The notes: generated by a model from the letters alone, not told the origin. 64,000 nucleotides of DNA from Aliivibrio fischeri (GCA_038993745.2 CP160629.1:434001-498000); one strand, 5' to 3'; shown: positions 1 to 9,164, counted from the stretch's first letter. A program made the numbers and translations.

Positions 1-25
1 AAGCGAAGCGAACTGAAGCTGGCTC

Positions 26-1186
26 TTAATCCTCATCCCCCATGAACGCTTCCAACAAATCATTCAAAAACAACTTACCATGCTCTGTGATTTGCCAGTG
101 CGTTTCGGTTTCATCGAGATACTTTTTCTCTTTCGCCCAATCGATGGTTTCTTGAATGGTGTCAAAACCTAAGCCTGTTGTATCTAAGAACTCTTGCTTT
201 GGACACGCTTCTAATAGACGAAAACGGTTCATAAAGAATTCGAAAGGTCTATCGTGATCCATTACCTCTTGCTCATCGATTAAATAAGGTTTTGTTAGAT
301 CTAGAAATCCGCGAGGATGCTTAATTTTCGTGGTTCTAACAATACGGCCGTCAGCGAAACTCAATTTACCATGGGCACCACAACCGATACCAAGGTAGTC
401 ACCAAAGCGCCAATAATTTAAGTTATGGCGACACTGATAACCTACTTTACTGTAGCCAGATATTTCATACTGAACATAACCTGCTTTGGCAAGCATCTGA
501 TGACCTTGCTCGAAAATATCCCATAGGTCGTCGTCGTCAGGCAATGTTGGTGGCTTATAGTAAAACACGGTATTTGGTTCAATGGTTAATTGATACCAAG
601 ACAAATGAGGAGGATTAAGATCAATAGCTTGTTGTAAATCAGACAGTGCATCCTCAATACTTTGGTTTGGTAAACCGTGCATAAGATCGAGGTTGAAGCT
701 GTTTAGTTGTGCTTCATGAGCAAGATGCGCAGCTCGAATCGCTTCATCTTTACCGTGAATTCGACCAAGCTTTTCTAGTTTTTCTTGCTGAAAGCTTTGT
801 ACACCAATAGAAATACGGTTAACGCCCGCTTGTCGATATTCAACAAAGCGACCCGCTTCAACGGTTCCCGGATTGGCTTCCATTGTGATCTCAATATCAT
901 CAGCAAATGGAAGGCGCTTTTCAACTTCACTTAGTAGTCGTTTTATCTCAGGAGCAGTGATTAGGCTTGGTGTACCACCACCAATAAAAATAGAATGCAG
1001 CTTACGTGGTTCACTTTGCATATCATAACGAGCAAGATCCGTATCAAGATCATCAATCAAGGCTGAAATGTATTGAGCTTCTGGGATCTCAGTTTTTAAA
1101 GCATGAGAGTTAAAGTCACAATATGGACATTTCTGAATGCACCAAGGAATATGAATATATAGGCTTAGAGGTGGTGGAATAAGCAT
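26..1186 (-). CDS. hemW: Radical SAM heme chaperone HemW (386 aa)
   Basis: HemW is a radical-SAM-related protein that binds heme and is thought to deliver it to respiratory enzymes; it was long mis-annotated as an oxygen-independent coproporphyrinogen oxidase. The N-terminus carries the 4Fe-4S motif CX3CX2C at Cys16, Cys20 and Cys23 (IPWCIQKCPYC), followed by the GGGTPS SAM-binding stretch near residue 70 and the HemN C-terminal domain. It lacks the extra N-terminal extension of true HemN. The start is 3 nt after the rdgB stop, so the two are probably co-transcribed, as in E. coli yggS-yggT-yggU-rdgB-hemW. Length is close to the family norm (about 380). The assignment is by family resemblance and context. 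Confidence 0.93.
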   Translation of the reverse strand: MLIPPPLSLYIHIPWCIQKCPYCDFNSHALKTEIPEAQYISALIDDLDTDLARYDMQSEPRKLHSIFIGGGTPSLITAPEIKRLLSEVEKRLPFADDIEITMEANPGTVEAGRFVEYRQAGVNRISIGVQSFQQEKLEKLGRIHGKDEAIRAAHLAHEAQLNSFNLDLMHGLPNQSIEDALSDLQQAIDLNPPHLSWYQLTIEPNTVFYYKPPTLPDDDDLWDIFEQGHQMLAKAGYVQYEISGYSKVGYQCRHNLNYWRFGDYLGIGCGAHGKLSFADGRIVRTTKIKHPRGFLDLTKPYLIDEQEVMDHDRPFEFFMNRFRLLEACPKQEFLDTTGLGFDTIQETIDWAKEKKYLDETETHWQITEHGKLFLNDLLEAFMGDED

Positions 1187-1189
1187 TAC

Positions 1190-1786
1190 TTACTGACCTT
1201 CTTTTAATGCTGCAAAGAGCTTTTTCAGAGCTTGGCCACGGTGAGATAGTTGTTTTTTACGTGCAGGTTCAAGTTCAGCAGATGAACAGTTATCTTCACT
1301 TACCCAGAAAATAGGATCATAACCGAAGCCGTTTTCACCTTTTTGCTTTGTCGTGATATGACCTTCCCATGTTCCATGACAAATCAATGGTGTTGGATCG
1401 TTTTCATGTTTCATCAGAACTAAAACACAATGGAAGCGAGCTGTACGTTTTTCAGCAGGAATGCCTTCCATCGCGGCGAGCATTTTATCAATGTTCTTTT
1501 GATCCGTCGCTCCTTCGCCAGAATAACGAGCAGAATAAACACCCGGTGCGCCATTTAGCGCATCAACTTCTAAACCTGAATCATCAGCAATAGCAGGTAA
1601 GCCCGTTTCTTTTGCTGCATGACGCGCTTTGATGATGGCATTTTCAATGAATGTTGTGCCTGTTTCAGCTACATCAGAGACGTTATATTCACTTTGTGCT
1701 ACTACATCAAAACCAAAATCCGCTAGGATGTCGGCCATTTCACGAACTTTACCTTGGTTGCCCGTTGCTAATACGATTTTACTCAT
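1190..1786 (-). CDS. rdgB: XTP/dITP pyrophosphatase RdgB (198 aa)
   Basis: This Ham1/RdgB-family enzyme hydrolyses dITP, dITP-like and XTP nucleotides to monophosphates and so keeps deaminated purines out of DNA. The N-terminal [13 protein letters not shown] phosphate-binding stretch and the [20 protein letters not shown] signature near residues 68-87 are both present, and the length matches the family (about 197 aa). It lies between the DUF4426 gene and hemW with very short gaps on both sides, so it is probably expressed from the same transcript. Confidence 0.95.
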   Translation of the reverse strand: MSKIVLATGNQGKVREMADILADFGFDVVAQSEYNVSDVAETGTTFIENAIIKARHAAKETGLPAIADDSGLEVDALNGAPGVYSARYSGEGATDQKNIDKMLAAMEGIPAEKRTARFHCVLVLMKHENDPTPLICHGTWEGHITTKQKGENGFGYDPIFWVSEDNCSSAELEPARKKQLSHRGQALKKLFAALKEGQ

Positions 1787-1796
1787 AATGGTTCTC

Positions 1797-2228
1797 TTAC
1801 TCTTCTACGTAAAACTTTTGGTTGAACTTTAACTTGCCTGCGCCTTTAGTGCCAGCAGAGACATCAATATCAAAGCGAAAGGTTTCTTCATTAGTTATAG
1901 GCAATTCAGCAATATAGTAAATGGCATTTTGTTCTTTGATTTCTTTAAAGGTCAGTTGTTTGGTTTGACCTAATAGATTCTTTGCACTACCTGATATGTT
2001 TGCTGAAATTGCTGGCTTTCCTGCTTGAGATGTATCTAAGACGCTGATATTTAATAACGCATTGTAACCAGAGCGTTTCAGTTGATAAGCCCGAGCTACT
2101 TTTGGTGTTAAGAATGTGGAGTTGAATGCCGAGTAGTGTACTTCGACATTTTTTATTTGTACAAATTGTCCTGCAAAACTGGGTAAACTAAAAATAAACA
2201 GTGACAACAGTAATAGCGTTTTTTTCAT
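1797..2228 (-). CDS. DUF4426 domain secreted protein (143 aa)
   Basis: Function is unknown. The protein starts with a clear Sec signal peptide ([19 protein letters not shown], cleavage expected after SFA near residue 19) and the remainder looks like a small beta-rich periplasmic domain of the DUF4426 type found in gamma-proteobacteria next to the yggT-rdgB cluster. There is no cysteine for lipid attachment. A rho-independent terminator lies just upstream (2259-2283), separating it from yggU, while rdgB follows after 10 nt. It may therefore head its own DUF4426-rdgB-hemW unit. The family name is from recall of the sequence type; no role is inferred. Confidence 0.75.
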   Translation of the reverse strand: MKKTLLLLSLFIFSLPSFAGQFVQIKNVEVHYSAFNSTFLTPKVARAYQLKRSGYNALLNISVLDTSQAGKPAISANISGSAKNLLGQTKQLTFKEIKEQNAIYYIAELPITNEETFRFDIDVSAGTKGAGKLKFNQKFYVEE

Positions 2229-2258
2229 ATTACTTTCCTTATAAAAATGACTTCCATA

Positions 2259-2283
2259 TAAAAAAGCCGAGGGTTAACTCGGC
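2259..2283 (-). terminator. Rho-independent terminator after yggU
   Basis: On the minus strand GCCGAG (2283-2278) pairs with CTCGGC (2271-2266) across a 6-nt loop and is followed by a T run (A run 2260-2265 on the plus strand). It sits between yggU and the DUF4426 gene and would end or attenuate the yggS-proC-yggT-yggU transcript. Confidence 0.75.
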
Positions 2284-2297
2284 ATTAATCGTTATTT

Positions 2298-2585
2298 TTA
2301 TACTAACAGCTGTTGGATTTCATTCGGTATGAGCTCAGGGGAGTGAATTCGAACTTGTTTGTGTCGATTTAGTTCGCCTTTTTCTACCGTAATTTTTCCT
2401 TTAGCGACTTTGAATAATTTGGAGAAGTACTTAATTAAATGCGCATTCGCTTTCCCATCAACAGGAGGAGCAGTAATGGCAATTTTTAATTCTTCACCGT
2501 GTATTCCAACTATCTGATCGCGACTGGCTTTAGGTTGTAAATACAGTCGTAAGATCAGATCGTCTTTATCATATTTAACTGGCAT
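2298..2585 (-). CDS. yggU: DUF167 family protein YggU (95 aa)
   Basis: This is a small conserved DUF167/YggU protein of unknown function, recognised by [12 protein letters not shown] near residue 10 and the [18 protein letters not shown] core. I chose the ATG at 2585 (start [10 protein letters not shown]) because it matches the usual length of about 96 aa and lies 7 nt after the yggT stop, consistent with translational coupling. A longer reading from a TTG at 2618 would overlap the end of yggT and adds residues not typical of the family. It is part of the conserved yggS-proC-yggT-yggU cluster. Confidence 0.85.
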   Translation of the reverse strand: MPVKYDKDDLILRLYLQPKASRDQIVGIHGEELKIAITAPPVDGKANAHLIKYFSKLFKVAKGKITVEKGELNRHKQVRIHSPELIPNEIQQLLV

Positions 2586-2592
2586 AGCGAGA

Positions 2593-3147
2593 TTACAAGC
2601 TGTACCAGATTGGGCCAATTAAATCGCCCATTAAGAAGTTAGTAAATTGAAGAACGATAAATAACACTAATACACTTAAATCCAGTCCACCCATTTGAGG
2701 CAAGATCTTACGGATTGGAGAAAGCATAGGTTCTGTTAATTGGTGCATTACGTATTCAATTGGGCTACGACCTTGGCTAACCCAGCTTAAAATTGCACGA
2801 ACTAATAAGATCCAGAACAGTAAACCACCAGCCGCTTTAGCAAGTGCGATTAAACCGATAAATAGAAATTCAGGGCCAAATGCGATGCCACCAGAAACTA
2901 CAAGTTGTAGCGCAACAAATTTAACTACACACAATACATAAGCAAATAGTACTGTTGCTAGATCTAAGCTACCGATGGATGGGATCACTCGACGTAGAGG
3001 AGATACGATCGGTTGAGTTGCTTTAACAATAAATTGTGAGAATGGGTTATAGAAATCCGCTCGTGCCATTTGTAACCAGATACGTAAAATCACGACCATG
3101 ATGTATAGATCAAAAACGGTTGAGATTAAAAAGCTCATTGCATTCAT
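2593..3147 (-). CDS. yggT: YggT family integral membrane protein (184 aa)
   Basis: This is an inner-membrane protein made of two tandem YggT repeats, each with a pair of hydrophobic helices around a conserved segment ([20 protein letters not shown] near residues 34-53 and [20 protein letters not shown] in the second half). The precise role is not established; the family has been linked to osmotic tolerance and, in other lineages, cell-division or plastid membrane organisation. It lies between proC and yggU on the minus strand. Length matches the family (about 185). Confidence 0.88.
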   Translation of the reverse strand: MNAMSFLISTVFDLYIMVVILRIWLQMARADFYNPFSQFIVKATQPIVSPLRRVIPSIGSLDLATVLFAYVLCVVKFVALQLVVSGGIAFGPEFLFIGLIALAKAAGGLLFWILLVRAILSWVSQGRSPIEYVMHQLTEPMLSPIRKILPQMGGLDLSVLVLFIVLQFTNFLMGDLIGPIWYSL

Positions 3148-3195
3148 AGTATGTTTAACCTTAGAAATATCAGAATTTAGTTGGCTTTATGAATC

Positions 3196-4014
3196 TTAAA
3201 ATAAAGATTCCATTTCTTCTGCACGAGAAACGGCAGCTTGCATTGCTTTTGCTACGATCTCTTGCAGTTGATGTTCATTAAACGTGCGCAGTGCTTCTGC
3301 GGTCGTTCCACCCTTTGAAGTGACTTGCTCACGCAGTGTTGATAATTGTGTTTCTGGATTAGCGACAACCATTTCAGCAGCACCAAGAGCCGCTTGTTGT
3401 ACAAGTTGACGAGCAGTTGCTTCATCAAAACCCTGATTAATGGCTTCTGCTTGCATTGCTTCCATAAATAAAAAGAAATACGCAGGCGCACTTCCTGCCG
3501 CTGCAATTACCGAGTTTATTCCGGATTCTTGCGCCACCCAACACACTTCACCGACAGCGGAAAGTAAATCGCTTGCGAAGCACTTGTCTTGTTCATTTAT
3601 GTGCTCAACAGCAAATAAGCCACTCATGCCTTTGCCTACTAATGCAGGAGTGTTTGGCATTACTCGAACTAGATTGAGTTCACTAGCAAACATTTCATTT
3701 AAACGTTTTGCTGAAATACCAGCAGCAATGGAAATCACTAACTTATTTGAAAAATCAATTTGCTGTAGAGGCTCTGCAGCCATTGCCATCATTTGTGGTT
3801 TTACAGCGAGAACAATCACATCAGCTTGCTGTGCAGCTTGTAAGTTATCTGTGCTGGTGTGGATACCGTAACATTGAGATAAATGGTCTAGTTTTTCAGT
3901 ACTAGGGTTAGTTGCCGTGATTTTATCTTTTGGATAACCACTGCTAATTAGACCCGCAATAATTGAGCGAGTCATGTTACCTGCACCAATAAAAGCAATA
4001 TTGCGATGTTCCAT
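3196..4014 (-). CDS. proC: Pyrroline-5-carboxylate reductase ProC (272 aa)
   Basis: ProC carries out the last step of proline synthesis, NAD(P)H-dependent reduction of 1-pyrroline-5-carboxylate. The Rossmann motif IGAGNM is near residue 8 and the conserved C-terminal dimerisation signature (TSKGGTTAEAL) near residue 235. The reading frame is open 7 codons further upstream, but the ATG at 4014 (MEHRNIAFIGAGN) gives the usual length of about 270 and is preferred. It lies downstream of yggS with an 80-nt gap, an association widespread in bacteria. Confidence 0.94.
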   Translation of the reverse strand: MEHRNIAFIGAGNMTRSIIAGLISSGYPKDKITATNPSTEKLDHLSQCYGIHTSTDNLQAAQQADVIVLAVKPQMMAMAAEPLQQIDFSNKLVISIAAGISAKRLNEMFASELNLVRVMPNTPALVGKGMSGLFAVEHINEQDKCFASDLLSAVGEVCWVAQESGINSVIAAAGSAPAYFFLFMEAMQAEAINQGFDEATARQLVQQAALGAAEMVVANPETQLSTLREQVTSKGGTTAEALRTFNEHQLQEIVAKAMQAAVSRAEEMESLF

Positions 4015-4097
4015 TTCTATTCCTTTTAGGGTCAATAGACCTTAGTTGTTGTGAGCATATGATATCAATTTGTTTTACTTGAAATTGATAGCAGATA

Positions 4098-4808
4098 TTA
4101 TTCTTTGTTTTTATAATCTCTAGCGCCAAAAATGGCAGTACCAATACGCACCATGGTTGAACCTGCTTCGATTGCAGCGTCCATGTCACCACTCATACCC
4201 ATAGATAGGGTATCGACTTGAGGGTATTGTGCTCGTAATTGGTTTTGAATGGAAGTAAGTTGTTTAAATGCCGCTAATTGCTCAGCATAATTAGAGACAT
4301 TTGCCGGGATAGACATTAATCCACGCAAGGTTAGATTTGGCATTTTATTAATGGTCGCGGCAAGCTCCATTACTTCTTCCGCTGTCGTACCAGATTTACT
4401 CTCTTCTGAACTAGTATTGACCTGAATAAGTACATTTAGTTCGCCTAGTTCGGAAGGACGTTGGTCATTTAAACGTTGGGCGATTTTAAGGCGTTCTACT
4501 GAGTGAACCCAATCAAAGTGTTCTGCAATTGGGCGTGTTTTATTCGATTGAATTGGACCAATGAAATGCCACTCAAGAGAAGTGCTAGGGTGTTGTTTTT
4601 GAAAGTATTGAACCTTCTCTATACCTTCTTGGACATAGTTTTCACCAAAAATACGTTGGCCAGCTTCTATCGCTTGTTCGAGTAACTCGATAGGTTTCGT
4701 TTTACTTACTGCCAGCAATTGCACTGAATCGGGGTTTCGACCACATTTTTGAATGCTATTCTCTATTTGATGAGTGATTTGATTGATATTTTGCTTAATA
4801 CTAGTCAT
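4098..4808 (-). CDS. yggS: PLP homeostasis protein YggS (236 aa)
   Basis: This YggS/PLPBP (COG0325) protein binds pyridoxal 5'-phosphate through a conserved lysine in LLAVSKTKP near residue 36 and buffers vitamin B6 without known enzyme activity. The MGMSGDMDAAIEAGSTMVRIG phosphate-binding region is present near the C-terminus. It is the first gene of the minus-strand cluster. Its ATG lies only 23 bp from the divergent pilT start, so promoter elements of each gene must extend into the other's coding sequence, or start further in. Confidence 0.93.
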   Translation of the reverse strand: MTSIKQNINQITHQIENSIQKCGRNPDSVQLLAVSKTKPIELLEQAIEAGQRIFGENYVQEGIEKVQYFQKQHPSTSLEWHFIGPIQSNKTRPIAEHFDWVHSVERLKIAQRLNDQRPSELGELNVLIQVNTSSEESKSGTTAEEVMELAATINKMPNLTLRGLMSIPANVSNYAEQLAAFKQLTSIQNQLRAQYPQVDTLSMGMSGDMDAAIEAGSTMVRIGTAIFGARDYKNKE

Positions 4809-4831
4809 AGAAACGATTACCGAGGAAAATT

Positions 4832-5869
4832 ATGGACATCACAGAACTACTGGACTTTAGTGTAAAACAAAACGCATCAGATCTACACCTATCTGCAGGA
4901 GTTCCTCCTATGGTACGTGTAGATGGTGAAGTGCGTAAACTGACATTACCTGATTTTACACATGCCGATGTTCATCGTTTAGTGACTGACATTATGAATG
5001 ATGCTCAGCGTAGTGAATTTGAAGATAAACTAGAAGTCGATTTTTCATTTGAGTTACCTAATATTGGACGCTTTCGTGTTAATGCATTTAACCAGTCTCG
5101 TGGCTGTGCTGCTGTGTTTCGAACTATCCCTGTTGATATTCCATCATTAGAGCAATTAGCGGCACCTCAAGTGTTCACCGATATTGCAAAATATCAAAAA
5201 GGATTAGTGTTAATCACAGGGCCTACTGGTTCAGGTAAGTCGACAACCTTAGCTGCTATGGTTGATTACATTAACGAGAACTACAACAAGCACGTACTTA
5301 CGATTGAAGATCCGATTGAATTTGTTCATAAGAATAAGAAGTGTTTGATTAACCAACGTGAAGTTAATCGTGATACACATAGTTTTAAAGCAGCTCTTCG
5401 TTCAGCTCTGCGTGAAGACCCAGATGTTATTTTAGTCGGTGAACTACGTGATCAAGAGACAATCAGTCTTGCATTGACTGCTGCTGAAACTGGGCATTTA
5501 GTATTTGGTACCTTGCACACGAGTTCAGCGGCAAAAACCATTGACCGTATTATTGATGTTTTCCCAGGCAGTGATAAATCTATGGTTCGCTCGATGTTGT
5601 CTGAATCATTAAGAGCGGTAGTAGCACAAACATTGCTTAAACGTATTGGTGGTGGTCGTATTGCGTGTCATGAAATCATGATAGCGACACCAGCTATCCG
5701 TAACTTAATCCGTGAAGATAAAGTCGCTCAAATGTATTCAATCATTCAAACTGGTTCTTCTTTTGGTATGAATACCATGGAGCAGAATGCGAAGAAAATT
5801 ATTGCTCAAGGTTTGGTTGATCCGGATGAAGTCGTTAAGAAAGTTGAAATGAGCAGCATAGGGTTTTAG
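4832..5869 (+). CDS. pilT: Type IV pilus retraction ATPase PilT (345 aa)
   Basis: PilT is the hexameric cytoplasmic ATPase that depolymerises type IV pili, driving twitching motility, surface attachment and DNA uptake. Visible motifs are the N-terminal PAS-like domain, Walker A GPTGSGKST (residues 130-138), the Asp box TIEDPIEFVH near 160, the Walker B region around DVILVGELRD, and the His box region HTSSAAKTIDRI. Length is standard. A good ribosome site (GAGGA) precedes the ATG. pilU follows 2 nt after the stop. Confidence 0.96.
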   Translation: MDITELLDFSVKQNASDLHLSAGVPPMVRVDGEVRKLTLPDFTHADVHRLVTDIMNDAQRSEFEDKLEVDFSFELPNIGRFRVNAFNQSRGCAAVFRTIPVDIPSLEQLAAPQVFTDIAKYQKGLVLITGPTGSGKSTTLAAMVDYINENYNKHVLTIEDPIEFVHKNKKCLINQREVNRDTHSFKAALRSALREDPDVILVGELRDQETISLALTAAETGHLVFGTLHTSSAAKTIDRIIDVFPGSDKSMVRSMLSESLRAVVAQTLLKRIGGGRIACHEIMIATPAIRNLIREDKVAQMYSIIQTGSSFGMNTMEQNAKKIIAQGLVDPDEVVKKVEMSSIGF

Positions 5870-5871
5870 TC

Positions 5872-6977
5872 ATGACATTGGATCAAATACTGAAACAAAT
5901 GATCGCTTTAAAAGCATCGGATATTTACTTAACGGTTGATGCTCCTTGTTTACTGAGAGTGAATGGTGAACTTCAAGCTTTAGGCCACAAACAGAGTATT
6001 GAATCAGTCACTGCTTTGCTTGCTGAAATGATGGATGAAGAGCGCCAAGAAGAGTTTAACGAAAGCTTAGAAGCGAACTTTGCCATTGTGAAAGAATTTG
6101 GTCGCTTTCGTGTGAGTGCTTTTTGGCAGCGAGAGCAACCTGGTGCAGTGATACGTCGTATTGAAACCAAAATCCCGTCCATGGAGTCACTAAATCTTCC
6201 CGAAGTAATGAAAGAATTAGCCGTTACTAAGCGTGGATTAGTATTAGTGGTGGGGGCTACGGGTTCAGGTAAATCAACGTCAATGGCGGCGATGACGGGT
6301 TATCGAAATGACAACCGAAGTGGTCATATCTTAACGGTAGAAGACCCTATTGAGTTTGTGCATCCTCATAATAAATGCATTGTGACTCAGCGTGAAGTTG
6401 GTCTTGATACTGAAAGTTATGAAGTGGCATTAAAAAACTCGTTACGCCAAGCTCCAGATATGATTTTAATTGGTGAGATCCGTAATCGAGAGACGATGGA
6501 ATATGCCATGAGCTTTGCTGAGACGGGGCATCTATGCATGGCAACATTACACGCAAATAACGCAAACCAAGCATTAGAGCGAATTTTGCACCTTGTTCCT
6601 AAAGAGAGTAAAGAGCAGTTTTTGTTTGATTTATCCATGAACTTAAAAGGGTCATTGCACAGCAGTTAGTTCCGGATATGAATGGTAATGGTCGTCATGG
6701 CGTTTATGAAGTGTTACTAAACACGCCACGCGTTGCAGACTTGATCCGTCGTGGTGATTTGCATGAACTTAAATCGACTATGGCAAAATCACGTGAGTCG
6801 GGTATGCAGACGTTTGATCAGAGTTTATTTGAACTGGTAATGGATAAGAAAATATCAGAAATGGAAGCGTTGCACAGTGCGGATTCGGCTAATGATTTAC
6901 GCCTGATGTTGAAAACAAAAAGAGGGGATGCGTTCTCTTCATCTACATTGGATAATGTGTCGATATCGTTAGACTAA
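5872..6977 (+). pseudogene. pilU: PilU retraction ATPase, interrupted by a 1-nt deletion
   Basis: PilU is a PilT paralogue that works with PilT in pilus retraction. The first segment (5872-6669) has Walker A GATGSGKST, the Asp box VEDPIEFVHP and a normal ATPase core, but after SMNLKG it runs into SLHSS and a TAG stop at 6667-6669. The rest of PilU (VIAQQLVPDMNGNGRHGVYE onward) continues in the -1 frame to 6977. Adding one base to the GGG run at 6649-6651 restores an uninterrupted 368-residue protein, the normal size. Either the gene is truly broken or a base is missing from the sequence; similar one-base losses elsewhere in the window favour the latter. Confidence 0.9.
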
Positions 6978-6980
6978 AAA

Positions 6981-7096
6981 AGCAGGGTTCAGGACGCTTC
7001 GCGCTTAGGATTCAGAGACGTTTGTTGTAAGTATTGTACTTACAATGAGTACCTCTGAACCCTTTAAGGGAGCTTGCGACCGATCTGAAACCTGCT
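6981..7096. repeat. 116-bp nested palindromic intergenic element
   Basis: Three nested inverted repeats fill the gap between pilU and ruvX. Outer arms AGCAGGGTTCAG (6981-6992) and CTGAAACCTGCT (7085-7096) match 11/12. Middle arms ATTCAGAG (7010-7017) and CTCTGAAC (7053-7060) match 7/8. A perfect inner pair TTGTAAGTA (7025-7033) and TACTTACAA (7037-7045) has a 3-nt loop. The element could fold as a long hairpin and act as a bidirectional transcript end for the convergent genes, or be a dispersed repeat. Confidence 0.6.
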
Positions 7097-7105
7097 CTTA
7101 TGCTT

Positions 7106-7531
7106 TTAGCTCCACTGATTCTCAAACCAACTTTCTAAAATAACCACAGCTGACTGACAGTCAATATTGCCTTTTGATAGGGCTTTATATCCACCAAATT
7201 CGAATAAATCAGCACGAGCCTCAGCCGTTGATAAGCGTTCGTCATGCAATTCAACTTGTTTACCAAAACGACCATGTAGGCGATTAGCAAATTTCTTTGC
7301 TCGTGGCGTAATAGTGTCGAGCTCTTTACCGTGAAGATCGGTTGGCAAACCAACAACGATTAAATCAGGATTCCACTCTTTAATTTGTTTTTCAATATCA
7401 TCCCAATTAGGGGTGCCATCTTGAGCTTTAAATGCTTTTAGTGGACTTGCTGTTCCTGTGATTTCTTGTCCAATCGCAGAACCAATACTCTTGGTTCCGA
7501 AATCAAAGGCCATAATGGTGCGTGAACTCAT
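7106..7531 (-). CDS. ruvX: RuvX/YqgF family RNase H-fold nuclease (141 aa)
   Basis: This YqgF/RuvX family protein has a Holliday-junction-resolvase-like RNase H fold and is implicated in maturing the 5' end of 16S rRNA; in other bacteria it has been described as a junction resolvase. The first acidic residue is in [13 protein letters not shown] near the N-terminus, and the [12 protein letters not shown] strand follows near residue 55. The start overlaps the yqgE stop (ATGA type), indicating coupled translation. An internal ATG 6 codons in is an alternative start. Confidence 0.93.
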   Translation of the reverse strand: MSSRTIMAFDFGTKSIGSAIGQEITGTASPLKAFKAQDGTPNWDDIEKQIKEWNPDLIVVGLPTDLHGKELDTITPRAKKFANRLHGRFGKQVELHDERLSTAEARADLFEFGGYKALSKGNIDCQSAVVILESWFENQWS

Positions 7532-8091
7532 GCGTGTCCAATCTCACTTGATAAATTTGCAGGGTTAATTCCCAGTAGTTGTAATGCTTTACGCCAACGA
7601 TCAGGAATAGGAGTATCGAAAATAACGCTTGGATCTGCTTCTAAAGTCAGCCATGTATTCTCTGATAATTCTTTTTCAAGCTGTCCACCTTCCCATCCAG
7701 AGTATCCTAGTGCAACAAGATATTTATATGGCTGGTATTCTGTACCTAATGTAGCAAGAATATCTTTTGAGGTTGTTACTGATAACTCATCAGTCACTTG
7801 AATGCTTGATAAATAGTTATCTTTATTTGAATGAAGAACAAAACCACGATCATCCGACACCGGCCCACCATTTAATACTGGTTGGCTTAATGTTTGAGGG
7901 AAAATGATAGGTGATGGGTTATCTAGCTCTATTTGGTCTAGCATTCCTTTTAATGAAATCTGTACAGGCTCATTGATACGTAAGCCCATGGTTCCATCTG
8001 AATCATGTTCACAAATATAAATAACGCTTCGTTGAAAGAACGGATCTTTCATACTAGGCATAGCAACTAAAAAATGATTTTTTAAATTCAC
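7528..8091 (-). CDS. yqgE: YqgE/AlgH family protein (187 aa)
   Basis: This is a UPF0301/AlgH-type protein, an alpha/beta fold of unclear biochemical role; the name AlgH comes from an alginate regulatory gene in Pseudomonas. The start [19 protein letters not shown] and the [17 protein letters not shown] segment near residue 125 are characteristic. Length is typical (about 187). Its stop overlaps the ruvX start, preserving the gshB-yqgE-ruvX order seen in enterobacteria. The gap to gshB contains a 55-bp inverted-repeat element. Confidence 0.93.
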   Translation of the reverse strand: MNLKNHFLVAMPSMKDPFFQRSVIYICEHDSDGTMGLRINEPVQISLKGMLDQIELDNPSPIIFPQTLSQPVLNGGPVSDDRGFVLHSNKDNYLSSIQVTDELSVTTSKDILATLGTEYQPYKYLVALGYSGWEGGQLEKELSENTWLTLEADPSVIFDTPIPDRWRKALQLLGINPANLSSEIGHA

Positions 8092-8111
8092 AGAGCCTCC
8101 CGGAAAGCGAG

Positions 8112-8166
8112 ATTAATACCAATGTAAATACCGCTAAAGATAACGCATAAACCAATTGGTATTAAT
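8112..8166. repeat. Inverted repeat ATTAATACCAAT / ATTGGTATTAAT
   Basis: A perfect 12-bp inverted repeat (8112-8123 and 8155-8166) separated by 31 bp lies between gshB and yqgE. A second structure with the same TTGGTATTA-type end and nearly the same size occurs at 55111-55158. Similar short TACCAA...TTGGTA elements are, to my recollection, common in vibrio intergenic DNA. Confidence 0.6.
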
Positions 8167-8203
8167 ATTGAGGAGTTGCCCCCTCAATACAGTTAGAATG
8201 TGA

Positions 8204-9151
8204 TTAAGCGTTAATTCGGCGCTCAATTGCATCCATTAATTTGCCTGTAATCGAAATATCAAAAGCAGCTTCAATTTCTTTAATACAGGTTGGGCTTGTT
8301 ACATTAATCTCAGTTAGCTTGTCGCCAATCACGTCGAGTCCTACAAAGATTAGACCCTTTTCTTTCAATGTTGGAGCTACTGCATTAGCAATTGCCCAAT
8401 CTGTCTCACTTAATGGACGTGCTTCACCTGTACCACCTGCTGCTAAGTTGCCGCGAGTTTCACCTTTTGCTGGAATTCGAGCTAAACAGTAAGGCATTGG
8501 CTCACCATCAACCACAAGAATACGCTTATCACCGTTACTAATATCAGGGACAAAGGTTTGTGCCATGCAGTAGTTTTGTCCGTGATTGGTTAATGTTTCG
8601 ATGATCACTGATACATTTGGATCGCCTGCTTTTACTCGGAAAATAGAAGCGCCACCCATACCATCTAGTGGTTTAAGAATCACATCTCCATGCTCTTCAC
8701 GGAAAGCTTTAATTTTTTCAGCCTTACGAGTCACTAATGTTGTTGGCGTTAGCTCTGGGAACCAAGCCGTGAATAGTTTCTCGTTACAATCACGTAGACT
8801 CTGAGGTTTATTAACAATTAGTGCACCTTGGATTTCAGCTCTTTCTAGAATATATGTCGCATAGATGTATTCTGTATCGAAAGGTGGGTCTTTACGCATT
8901 AATACCGCATCAAGATCAGCAAGGTCGATGGTTTGCTCTGATTGGAATTCATACCAACCTGTTGGATCATCTTTTAGCGTAACGATTTTGGTATCAGCGA
9001 CCGCTTTGCCTTGATCTAAATGTAGGTCACTCATTTCCATGTAATGAATTTCCCAACCACGTTTTTGAGCTTCAAGCATCATGGCAAAGCTAGAGTCTTT
9101 TTTAATGTTAATGGATGAAATTGGATCCATTACGATACCGAGTTTGATCAT
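8204..9151 (-). CDS. gshB: Glutathione synthetase GshB (315 aa)
   Basis: GshB joins gamma-glutamylcysteine and glycine with ATP to form glutathione, the second step of the pathway, in the cytoplasm. It is an ATP-grasp enzyme; the region LKPLDGMGGASIFR near residue 160 and the C-terminal FVGLDVIGDKLTEINVTSPT (Mg-binding Glu and Asn) are conserved. The reading frame is open 37 codons upstream into rsmE, but the ATG at 9151 (MIKLGIVMDPI) gives the usual 315 aa and starts 13 nt after rsmE. Confidence 0.96.
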   Translation of the reverse strand: MIKLGIVMDPISSINIKKDSSFAMMLEAQKRGWEIHYMEMSDLHLDQGKAVADTKIVTLKDDPTGWYEFQSEQTIDLADLDAVLMRKDPPFDTEYIYATYILERAEIQGALIVNKPQSLRDCNEKLFTAWFPELTPTTLVTRKAEKIKAFREEHGDVILKPLDGMGGASIFRVKAGDPNVSVIIETLTNHGQNYCMAQTFVPDISNGDKRILVVDGEPMPYCLARIPAKGETRGNLAAGGTGEARPLSETDWAIANAVAPTLKEKGLIFVGLDVIGDKLTEINVTSPTCIKEIEAAFDISITGKLMDAIERRINA

Positions 9152-9164
9152 TGTGTTTCTCCAG

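Noticed and set aside
6640-6660. Programmed -1 frameshift in pilU
   Set aside because: AAAAGGG is not a classical slippery heptamer in the reading frame (A-site GGG would re-pair as AGG), and four similar one-base losses in this window point to missing bases instead.
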